64,000 nucleotides of DNA. Origin: Gymnogyps californianus. Taxonomy: Eukaryota > Chordata > Aves > Accipitriformes > Cathartidae. Position 1 is the first letter of the stretch. Every line of letters starts with the position of its first letter. The notes beneath the pieces were generated by a model that was not told the origin of the DNA, ran no database searches, and saw only the letters and a program-made list of their open reading frames with translations. Below, one piece after another: positions 37,431 to 47,794 of this stretch. Location of the stretch: the NCBI RefSeq assembly GCF_018139145.2, contig NC_059475.1:21332937-21396936 (forward strand), written 5' to 3'. The position numbers were made by a program, and so were the translations under genes.

Positions 37431-39596
37431 AGTTGCCTTGGTTATCATGCAGATTTTTTTATAAACTTCACTAGTTCACAAATTAGAATTCTGGACTAGA
37501 TCAGATGCACTGATTTCTCTGCCCTTCAGCTGTCTCTACCCTACCAAATTCATGGCGGTGGACAACATTTTAAGGCCAAGTTTCTTTTCTTTGAAGACCA
37601 TCTGGTCAAGGGGTTGCTTAAATAAAAGTTTTTGGGAAGAGATGTTCCTGATTAACTTCTGTAGTAAGCCCTCAGACATGAGTGTTCTAAGGAGGACACG
37701 TTGTTATTTTTATTTTTCCCACCAGACATTTGGAGAGGCGTGGTAAGGAACAATAATGATTTCACAGTGCTCTGCCTTGAGCATTAACATTAAGCAGTTT
37801 TGTATTGGTAGACTGTAACTTCATTGGAGAATCTTTCTGAGCCAGTAAGCCAGTGGAAAAAGGGAAAAAAAATCTACTATTTTTTACTTAAGCACAGTTG
37901 TGTATAAAAACACTTGCTCTTGTTCCGAGTACAACATGGCTCAAAGAGGGAATAGAACTAAACCATGCAGTGGCCTATGCTTCCCATTATTAATTACAGT
38001 CCAGACACCTTTATTGTTCCTGAAGAGATGCTGGTGTTCTGCTAAGTGTTTTGTCAAACTGATTGCCCCCATGGTGGGAGTGTTGGGGCTACAAAATGAA
38101 ACTGGAATTTTTCCACTGAGGTTTTTTACATCACAAAAAACTAATATAGCAACTTCATTTCAGATATAGTAGGTTGTGTAAGTTACTATTTTGCATGCAT
38201 GGAATGAATTACTATAAGAGCAGCACTATTCAGTAGCTTGCAGTTCTTGCACTTTTTTACCAGGATGCACAAATGTTGCATTGGTTTCTGTAAGCGAAGA
38301 GACCTGTTTAGTTTAAGTGTTTGGGCCAATAGAGATGCATGGGAACGGTTTTAGCAGTAGAGATATCCCAGTCCATGCAGCATTAATAAAATTTGTTTAG
38401 TCCTGTCACACAGCTGGTCACATAGTGGTTAACTTCTCCATCTAAAAAAGTGTAAATAAAGTTCATCAGGTAATACTTTAGAACGAGCTTTACCATGCTG
38501 TTGCACTTCACATGAAGATGGATGCTACCCTGGATAGTTGTGCCTTGCTTATTTTTCAGGTATATCAGATAAACATGTGAGCATGGATATGTTCTAGTGG
38601 TGATGAGTTTTCATAGTTTTATGTTTGAATGTAATATGTATACATGACAATACTTCCATCCTGCCTTTGCACGTTATCTTCAGGTTTAAATTTTTGATAC
38701 CTGCCATCATGGCCACACTTCTCCCTGACAGAAGTACCATGTTAATGTGGCTGAACTATTGCTGGATGTGAAAGCCAGATTTCTGGATGTAGGAAAGCCA
38801 GATTTAAATAGACTTGAAACCTCATCCCATCAGTTGATTCTTTTTCTTATTATTTAAAGGAAAGAACTCCTGTGTATTTTCTTTTTCCTTTATCTGTACT
38901 GCAGTCCCTTTCAATATCTAATCTGTGCTGTGGAGGGGAACAGTCTGAGCCAATAAACCATCTGTACCGCTGAGTGGAAGTCATTTTTTAAGCCAAACTC
39001 TCTATTCTTGTAGATTCTGAGGTGGACTGAAAAAGTCCTGATTGACCAGAGCAGGCATCTGGTGGAACACCCTTCCCAGGGTATGCTATAATACTTGCAC
39101 TGCTAGTATCTTGTTAATTTTGATTACACTAGTGTTTTTATTTTCCTATATAGTCCTACTGTATTGAATTCAGAAGCTGACTGTTCTGATGCTGAACAAC
39201 GGTATTTAGACACTGAAATTTTCTTTTCAAACAGAAAGAGGAATAGAGAAATATCAGGAAGACATCCTTGTAAGGGGAGTAATAATAGTGGTTTTCGTTT
39301 GGATAGTTTTACTGGCAATTGAAATCTCTGTGGATAGTATCTTAAGAATTTGTAAACTCTTCTGAAAGTGCATTAAGCCAAGCAGGCTTCTTATTTTGCT
39401 TCCACATGACATAATTGAGGAAGTGACGTTCTCTCCCTTCTTGGAGCTCTACCTCTGAACATAGGTGTGCATTTGAAATGCAGAGATGATAACCAAGGAA
39501 ACTTTAGTAAAGCAAACTAAGTCCAGAAAACTTGTTTACTTTTTCTGCTCTAGTTAGTCACTTGACTCACAAGGGATTGGCAAATCTACTTGACAT

Positions 39597-39614
39597 GTAG
39601 ACCTGAAGGTCTAC
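39597..39614. repeat. Short perfect palindrome (8-bp arms)
   Basis: GTAGACCT and AGGTCTAC are separated by GA. It is a small perfect inverted repeat in intron 1 with no known role. Confidence 0.85.
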
Positions 39615-40851
39615 GGATGAAAAACACATGTGACCTTTGAAAGTATTATGGTCAATGTATTACAATGACATTCAGTTCATGTGTATGTTTGTTACTAAAA
39701 TAGCCTTAGAGAAAGTTGTGTTTGGTGGTTGTGTATGTTAAGGCTTGGAGTCTTTGCTGTTGTGAATAAAATGCAAATGTGGTGGCTTTTGGTTCCAGAA
39801 CTGTTGAAGGTAACAAACAACATGGTATTTCAAGCCACAAAACTTACTAGCCCTAACAAAGCTAAGAAAAACCACTTTTATTTGGTGATTGTTTAACTAG
39901 AATGCAAGAGCTTCTTTTAGTTCAAGAGGAATTTGTTTGTAGTATATATCTTTAGGTTGACAGGCTATCTATTAAATCATCTGCAAAGATCAAGAAATGG
40001 CTTTGGAGACACAGCTTATCTTTAACATGGAAGGTGTAAAGTTAACTCATTCTTTTCTTTAGCAGAATACTTGAAATGCTTTTAAGGTGCATGGTTTGGG
40101 TGGGTTTTTTTTTTTAGCTGAAGATATATTTGTGACAAAGTCTAATAGCAGAGCTTTTCAGCCAAATACTAGGTAGTCACTGACATGAATTAATGAACAT
40201 GCTACTATATTTGCCACCCTTCTTAGTTGCTAGTACTTCTACTTTTTTTCCACGAACAATATCACCAATGTTCCCAAAAGAAACAAAAGTCTTGTCTTGC
40301 TTGAAACCTGTGTTAGAAAGCAAAATCAAAAAGCCCTCTGTAACTGGTGGAAAGGGAAGGTGAATTTTTGTATTAGAAATTCATCTTACAACTGCCAGAA
40401 ACAGCTACATCAGAAAGAAGCATCAATTGATAGGATGCTTTTTCTTGCGTATTTGGTGTTGACCAAAGCACAGGCAGGTAAGTGCCACTCTGAAGCCAGT
40501 TATGGATATCCAATTAAGCTCTTTAATGTTACTTTGCTTTACATTGAAAGAGTTAAACTGTCAAAAGCAGAGATTGTATTAATGATAAATTTTAGGTGAC
40601 TGAATGCTGACTTAAAACAGCTGGTTACTTTGTAAGTCTGTGTGTGGACTGTGTTGTTTTTTTCTAAGTTAAACTGATTTCAAATTGAAACTGGCTGAAT
40701 TTTTTAGACAGACTTACGCCAAAGTAACTGGCATTCTTAATGCTTGTATGTTTATTTCTGTGCAGGTTTGTGGATAAATCAGATGTTAATATAACAAGAG
40801 AATAGTTGTGAGGATAGAAAAACTGCTGCAAAAAACTCTAGTAATGGGTAT

Positions 40852-40872
40852 TTCAGATCTTCTAGATCTGAA
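40852..40872. repeat. Short perfect inverted repeat (9-bp arms)
   Basis: TTCAGATCT and AGATCTGAA are separated by TCT, so the sequence could form a tight hairpin. No function is evident. Confidence 0.85.
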
Positions 40873-43289
40873 GATGTTGCTTCATATGAAATTGCTAATA
40901 GTTTATAAAAAAGAAAAAAGTCTGAATTTGTTAGATTCCGCAGTCTAGTGCAGATTATAAAGGCAGTTTTATTTCAATGAGGCAATGAAGTGTCTTTGTC
41001 TCCCAAAAGTAAAGGGGGATGTTTAATTAAAGTTGGTTTAAAAATAAGTCTTTCAGATGACAAGCTGCTTTTGAATTTATTCTCAGAGTATGCTGCACTG
41101 AACTGACACTTTTCTTCCTAGCAAGTTGTTTCCTTCTTCAGTTCATGTGTCTTATTCCCTGCAAAGCGATGCTTAGTATTTATGCAGTTGTTGAGCTATT
41201 GAATAGAACCTGTTAACAGTATTAAATTATAAAATGTTTTTTTTTGTCGTTGTAGGAAGAAATCTGCTTCATCTAATTCAATCCTAATTCAGTCCTGCTA
41301 ATCTGCTAATACTGTAGATTGAAAGATTTTTTGCTGTTGCCAGGATACCCTGTAATGGGCAAGGAGCCTGAGAGAATACAAATCATTCTGTTTTTTAACT
41401 TTTAAAAAACTTTTGTGTTTAACAGGTAAGAAACTATTAAACTTCACCTACAGCAGTAGATATAGCTTCTGCATCTATAAAGCCTTATCTTAAATTTTAA
41501 GTGGTTCCTGAATGCTCTAAGTTTTTAATGTCCTTGATGTCCACTAAAGTCTTATTTACCTGATTTCTGTAGGTTCACATTTACCACCTTCTGCTCTTCC
41601 TTCTTCAGTTCAGACTTTGTGGCCATTCCTTCCCTTTCCTTGCAGCTTTTTTCTGACTACTTTCTAGCTGGCTGTTTCTAACTTTGTCTTTTAGCCCACC
41701 CTGCTGTTGCACTACCATCTTTCTCTGCCCTGCTTTGGTCTTATGATGAGAATCAAGGGTCATCTAGATGCACTGTTGTGGTTATTCTATTTGTTTTACA
41801 GGGAACATGTTTTAAAGTGTTTTGGTTTTGTGCCAGGAGGTGTATCTGCTGCCCAGCCTCCAATTCTTTGGAAGAGTTTCAAAGCAAATGTGTTCATGAA
41901 CTGACATATATTAGGTATGAATGATGTTTAGCACTATAGGTTATTATATTGAAGTATGGTAATACTGTCTTCTGCAATTGAATTTTTGGTACTAAACTGC
42001 ATGCTTCAGTGTAAAATTGTCTTCTGGCAATGTCTTATGCATTGTTTAGCTTGTTTTTTATAATATTATGGAACCATCTGCTTTTCTCAGTCCATAGATA
42101 TCTTCATATTTTGAATTCTCCCAATTATCTTCAAAATGGAAGAATTTAACTGGATTCTGTGACCAATGAATATTTTAAATGTGTAAATGTTTGGCTGTTG
42201 AAGTGGAGTTACTAGAAAATGATTCATCTTTTCTACTTGGGCAGGGGAGATCAGTGTCTAATTTGTAGTTATTGCAGGTAATTAAGATCTGTATTTATTA
42301 ACACTTACTAACCTGTGGTTTGAGATAGAGTGTAGGAATTGACAAGGATACACTTGTTTCTTGGTATAAAATTGCTCTTGTAACTTCATTGCAAACTGTA
42401 GATTTCAGCTGATTTTTGTACTTCTGCTGGATGGTTATGACCTCTTGAATTTTGAGGAATTGGTGTCTTTGAGTAAACATTAACTAGTTTGGACTTGATT
42501 ATGTACTTCAGCATGTCAAAGCAATTGATTATTGGGACATTCAGTCATAATAAGGGGAGGGGGTGTGTATATGCACATGATGGATATATATAGTATCTAT
42601 ATATTATGTAGAAAATATATATTTATAGTTCTGATCTAGATAGAAGTGCAGCTAGTGTGCATAAATAAGGGAGGCTAGTGTGATAAATAAGGGTGAAAGT
42701 GATTTCACTTCTATCTCAATTCTTAACTGTTCTGTAACCATAGTAGGCTCCCTCTTCCCTTGTCTGATAGGGGAGTGAAAGTCCCTGCTTACTAGATAAT
42801 TTGCCTCCTCATTAGGAGGAGGAGGCAGCAGCTGTTAGAGGATGTTATGAAAATTACTGTGTCTTCATAGAGTTTTCTGACATGTGTCTCTCCCAGTCAA
42901 GAAAGGACTACCACGTGGTGTCTTTTGCTTGCATTTCACTGAAGAGTAGGTAGTTACCTTCTGAAAGTGTAGTAGTTAGCTGAGGAGCATATGTGCTGTA
43001 AATGAGTAAATGGCTGGAAGAATTGTATCTGTAGTACAAGCTTAAATTGTACGATAGTCAATGAACATGCTGAAGTGTTTCTCTTGTATTCTGAAACATA
43101 GTTTGGTTACCCAGGAATTCTTGATAGTATTTGGGAGAAGGTGCAGTGTTTTGTTTTTTGGTATGTAAGTGAAACTTTACCTGCAAATAGTTCAAAACAC
43201 TGAAATGTTGCTAGCTTATGTACAAGGAATGCTCCCCCACAATTCCTGAATCTTACAACTTGATGATGGTAAGGTCTTATTAAGATGAT

Positions 43290-44603
43290 TATAGAATCAT
43301 AGAATGGTTTAGGTTGGAAGGGACCTTCAAAGGTCATCTAGTCCAACCCCCCTGCAATGAGCAGGGACATCAACTAGATCAGGTTGCTCAGAGCCCTGTC
43401 CAACCTGACCTTGAGTGTTTCCAGGGGTGGGGCATCTACCACCTCTCTGGGCAACCTCTTCCAGTGTTTCACCACCCTCATAGTAGAAGATTTCTTCCTT
43501 ATCTAGTATGAATCTACCCTTTTTCAGTTTAAAAGTGTTACCCCTTGTCCTATTGCAACAGGCCCTATTAAAAAGTCTGTCCCCATCTCTCTTATAAGCC
43601 CCCTTCAAGTATTCAAAGGCTGCAGTAAGGTCTCCCTGGAGCCTTCTCCAGGCTGAACAACCCCAGCTCTCTCAGCCTTTCTTCACAGGAGGTGTTCCAG
43701 CCCTCTGATCATTTTTGTGACCCTCCTCTGGACCCACTCCAACAGGTCCATGTCTTTCCTGTACTGAGGACTCCAGAGCTGGATGCAGTACTCCAGGTGG
43801 GGTCTCACCAGAGTGGAGTAGAGGGGCAGAATCACCTCCCTCGACCTGCTGGCCATGCTGCTTTTGATGCAGCCCAGGATACAGTTGGCTTTCTGGGCTG
43901 CGAGTGTAGATTGGTGGCTCATGTCCAGCTTTTCATCCACCAGTACCCCCCAAGTCCTTCTCTGCAGGGCTGTATTGATACTGGGGGTTGCCCCAAACCA
44001 GGTGCAGGACCTTGCACTTGGCCTTGTTGAACCTCATGAGGTTCACATGGGCCCACTTCTTGAGCTTGTCCAGGTCCCTCTGAATGGCATCCCGTCCCTC
44101 AGGTGTATCAACTGCACCACTCAGCTTGGAGTCATTGCAAATTTGCTGAGGGTGCACTAAATCCAACTATGTGATTGATGAAGATATTAAACAGTACTGG
44201 TCCCAGTACTGTCCCCTGAGGGACACCACTGGTCACTGATCTCCATCTGGACATTGAACCGTTGACCACTACTCTCTGGATGTGACCATCCAGCCAATTC
44301 CTTATCCACCAAATAGTCCATCCATCAAATCCATATCTCTCCAATGTAGAGAGAAGGATGTTTTGGGGGACCGTGTCAAAGGCCTTACAGAAGTCCAGAT
44401 AGATTACATCAGTAGCTCTTCCCTTGTCCACTGATGTAGTCACTCCATCATAGAAGGCTGCTAGGCTGGTCAGGCAAGACTTGCCCTTGGTGAAGCTATG
44501 CTGGCTGTCTTGAATCACCTCCCTGTCCTCCATGTGCCTTAACACAGCTTCCAGGAGGATCTGTTCCATGATCTTCCCAGGCACAGAGGTGAGGCTGACG
44601 GGT
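43290..44603 (-). mobile_element. CR1 LINE, 5'-truncated and broken, antisense to PPP6R3
   Basis: The + strand starts with ATAGAATCATAGAATGG, the complement of the CR1 3' tail, and runs through the 3' UTR into ORF2. On the minus strand the reverse transcriptase part is at 44,584-44,132 ([11 protein letters not shown] and [14 protein letters not shown] motifs), followed after a frameshift by the thumb and C-terminal region at 44,166-43,933, 43,940-43,683 and 43,608-43,327 (for example [20 protein letters not shown]). The FADD catalytic box is replaced by CNDS and there are several frameshifts, so the copy is dead. The 5' end of the element is missing. Confidence 0.93.
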
Positions 44604-44905
44604 ATCTTTCACTAGATCAGGTTGCTCAAAGCCCCAGCCAACCTAACCTTGAACAGTTCCAGGGATGGGTCATTCACAGCTTGTCTGGGCAACCTGCTCC
44701 AGTGTCTCACCACCCTCATAATCAGAGGCAGTTCCCTCATCCTGCTCTTGTGTGTCATGTGCCGTGGCCCCTCACCATCTTGAGGGCCGTGGGCTGGGCC
44801 CACACCCCATGCACCAGTGTTGTTCCTGGACTAGGGAGACCAGGAGGGGACAGAGGAGTCCAGGTGCAGTTGCCAAAGTACCAAATAAGAGAGAAGGAAA
44901 GCATT
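44604..44905 (-). mobile_element. Second CR1 3' fragment abutting the first
   Basis: Directly after the first CR1 the + strand returns to a CR1 3'-terminal region (AGATCAGGTTGCTCAAAGCC). The minus strand encodes the CR1 C-terminus (MRVVRHWSRLPRQAVND and KVRLAGALSNLI, stop near 44,612). Up to about 44,905 the match to CR1 weakens and is patchy. It is either an older CR1 into which the first inserted, or a rearranged neighbour. The outer limit is uncertain. Confidence 0.75.
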
Positions 44906-45119
44906 TTTACTGTTATTTTCTTGTTTTATTGTTTTGGGGTTTTTTGAATTGTTTATTACCCAACCTTGAAAAGAACTCTTAATGAAGCAGCTAGAATGGA
45001 CCTTAATGCTGCAGGCCAGCACTTCTCCCTGGCAGAACTGCAGTCTTCTGCTTCTCTAAAGGAACAACTGTCTCTAACTTCTTTGCTTCATCTGTTGCTA
45101 TTCTTTGTGCACCGCTGCA

Positions 45120-45270
45120 GAGGGTCTGGCTTCATCTTCAGCCACCCATTGGGCAGCCTTCTCGTCCTCAGACTGAACAAACCCCACCTCCAGGCCCCAG
45201 GGACCTCAGTGGCCCTCCGAGGGACTCCTCTGTCGCCCCAGTGCAGCAGCCCAGTGAAAGCCAGGTCATC
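45120..45270 (-). repeat. Possible degenerate CR1 fragment
   Basis: On the + strand, GGCAGCCTTCTCGTCCTCAG followed by 'actgaacaaaccccacctcc' resembles the reverse complement of the CR1 segment usually read as 'cagccttctcttctccaggctgaacaa'. The match is weak and short. Confidence 0.35.
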
Positions 45271-45455
45271 TTACTCCCTTTTCTTGGGGCTTAGGGCAGA
45301 GGAGATAGCACTCTTTCAGGAGGGGTTGGGGAGGGGATGGGGCATGGGAAAGAAGGGCTCACACCACCTGTGCCAATTAACAAAATAATTGTTAATGCTG
45401 GGAGATGGAACAGGTGAGCCTGCAGGACACTAGGTACAGAGGCTGGGCCTCCCAG

Positions 45456-45908
45456 CTAATGACAGGTGTGGAGGCTGGGCTGATGGTAGGGTGCTGCCTG
45501 GGTGCTCCTGTGGTGCTGTGTTGATGGTGTCATGGAGGGGAGCCCTGGCACGGTGTAGTGGTGCCAGGGGAGCCATGCTGGAGGTGGATCCACTTCCATC
45601 AGTTCTTTCTCATCTCTGGGTGGATCTACCTCCATGGGCTCAGCCACATGGCCATTGCTACCATGTGGCTGATGGTGCCCCTACTTTGATGCTGCCTCCT
45701 CTTCCTCCGTGTCTCCTGCAACCACCTGTCTGCCTTCCCATGCAAAAGTGGGCAGCCATTCACCTTGCTGCTGTGGGATCTCTTTGTTCCAATCATCCTT
45801 GGAATCAGAGGGCCTCGAAGCTGAGCGAATTGTGGGCCAGCTGTCCAGGTCCCTGTGTTTATAGGGCCCAGAACAAAAGGCAGTGAGGTGGCTCATGACA
45901 TCAGGAGG
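45456..45908 (-). pseudogene. Unidentified minus-strand frame with doubled MEVDPP motif, one internal stop
   Basis: A minus-strand frame of about 150 codons, opening after a TGA near 45,909, is interrupted by a single TAG at 45,683-45,681 and ends near 45,456. Its first part contains DDWNKEIPQQQGEWLPTFAW and an acidic run (EEEE). Its second contains EPMEVDPPRDEKELMEVDPP, with MEVDPP twice. The composition looks protein-like, but I do not recognise the family and see no clear splice structure. It could be a broken gene, part of an unknown repeat, or chance in a GC-rich block. Frames at 46,323-45,974 on the same strand may belong to it. Confidence 0.3.
45641..45671. repeat. Perfect 11-bp inverted repeat
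   Basis: CAGCCACATGG at 45,641-45,651 and CCATGTGGCTG at 45,661-45,671 are separated by nine bases. It lies within the MEVDPP frame, just downstream of its internal stop on the minus strand. Confidence 0.9.
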
Positions 45909-46623
45909 TCACTGTGATGGCAATGCACGTGGCCGGATATGGGAGCTGAGGGGCTGTGGCCTGAAAGATGCCCTCATGTGGGAGAAGGAGGAGGATCAGG
46001 GGAGGCTGAGGGCCCATTTCCTGGGGATTGCTCCCCTATGCTGTTCTGCTGCCCCTTGGGCACAGGGACTGTCCTCCACCTCTCCTCATGTGCCTGGGCT
46101 TCAGCCCCATCCTCATCCCGTGCCTGGGGTCCCCTGGAGGAGATAGTGGCAACAGTGTTGCAGGAAGGTCTGTGGTCCTCGGTGACCTCCACTGACCTGA
46201 CTCCCTGCAAGTAGTGCAGCCCCCTGTGCCCAACAGGGACTGAGAGGGGGCAAAGCATCCAGACATCCCGCAGGCGGGAAAGGGAGCCACAGCCAGCCTG
46301 CACAAGGTCTCCCAGCACTCCATAAAAGAATTGTTGATTGGTTTTGTTTTCCTTTCAGTATCTTTTCTAGTTTGCTACATCCTTCTGGAAATGGGAGGAC
46401 TAGGACTGTGCACAGTATTTGAAATATGGGTGCAATATATATTGAATTGTTGAGGTAAAGGTGTTTGTATTTTGTGTTTTATTTCATTCTTTTTAATTTC
46501 AAACCATCTATTGGCTCCCGCCTCCACAAAGTTTCTTTGAAACTTCACTAGCTTGTAATAATAAAAGTCTAATTGTTAGTGTAAGTAATGGAGTATTTCT
46601 CAAAAATGAATTTTCACTAGGAC

Positions 46624-47794
46624 TGTGGTGGGTTGACCCTGGCTGGATGCCAGGTGTCCACCAAAGCCGCTCTATCACTCCCCCTCCTCAACTGGACAGG
46701 GGAGAAAAAGTAAAACGAAAGGCTCATAGGTCGAGATAAGGACAGGGAGATCACTCACTAATTACTGTCACGGGCAAAACAGACTCGACTTGGGGAAAAA
46801 TTAGTTTAACTTATTGCTAGTCAAATCAGAGCAGGATAGTGAGAAATAAAGCCAAATCTTAAAACACCTTCCCCCCACCCCTCCCTTCTTCCCAGACTTA
46901 ACTTTACTCCTTATTTTCTCTACCTCCTCCCCCCGAGCGGCGCAGGGGGATGGGGAATGGGGGTTTGGGTCAGTTCATCACACGTTGTTTCTGCCACTCC
47001 TTCCTCCTCAGGGGGAGGCATCCTCACACTCTTCCCCTGCTCCAGCGTGGGGTCCCTCCCATGGGAGACAGTCCTTCACGAACTTCTCCAATGTGAGTTC
47101 TTCCCATGGGCTACAGTTCTTCATGAACTGCTCCAGCGCAGGTCCCTTCCACAGGGTGCAGTCCTTCAGGAACAGACTGCTCCAGCGTGGGTCCCCCGCG
47201 GGGTCACAAGTCCTGCCAGCAAACCTGCTTCAGCGTGGGCTCCTCTCTCCGCAGGGCCACGGGTCCGTAGGTCCTGCCAGGAGCCTGCTCCAGCGCAGGC
47301 TTCCGACGGGGTCACAGCGTCCTTCAGGCATCCACCTGCTCCGGTGTGGGGTCCTCCACAGGCTGCAGGTGGATATCTGCTCCACTGTGGACCTCTATGG
47401 GCTGCAGGGGGACAGCCTGCCTCACCATGGTCTTCACCATGGGCTGCAGGGGAATCTCTGCTGGGGCGCCTGGAGCACCTCCTCCCCCTCCTTCTTCACT
47501 GACCTTGGTGTCTGCAGAGTTGTTCCTCTCACATCTTCTCACTCCTCTCTCTCTGGCTGCAACTGCTACTCCCCTGTAACTTCTTTTGCCTTTCTTAAAT
47601 ATGTTATCACAGAGGCCCTACCAATGTTGCTGATTGGCTTGGCCTTGGCTAGTGGTGGGTCCGTCTTGGAACCCTCTGGCATTAACTTTATCAGACATAG
47701 GGGAAGCTTCTAGCAGCTGCTCACAGAAGCCACCCCTGTAGCGCCCCCCCCCCCCCTCCCTGCTACCCAAACCTTGCCACGCAAACCCAATACA
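46624..47794 (-). mobile_element. Solo LTR, long ERVL-like type (1.17 kb)
   Basis: On the minus strand the element starts TGTATTGGGTTTGCGTGGCA and ends CAGCCAGGGTCAACCCACCA followed by CA. The flanking 5-mers AGGAC (46,619-46,623) and AGGGC (47,795-47,799) are a one-mismatch target-site duplication. Its terminal 50 bases match those of the LTR at 4,369, so both belong to one superfamily, but the body is twice as long because of an internal repeat array. It contains a 13-C run at 47,744-47,756 (G run on the element's own strand). No internal retroviral genes are present. Confidence 0.85.
47037..47420 (-). repeat. Array of about 48-bp degenerate tandem repeats inside the LTR
   Basis: The phrase CTGCTCCAGCG (or a close variant) recurs at 47,037, 47,083, 47,128, 47,177, 47,225, 47,285, 47,336 and 47,377, giving spacings of 41-60 bases. 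Units share 'ccatggg' or similar, 'cagtccttca' and 'gaactgct' blocks. This array explains the length of the element and its long GC-rich frames. Confidence 0.75.

Noticed and set aside
44966..45388. 140-codon + frame in the GC-rich block
   Set aside because: It overlaps CR1-like debris and gives no recognisable protein.
46957..47713. Long + frames of 181 and 242 codons
   Set aside because: They lie antisense within the repeat array of the solo LTR and are explained by it.
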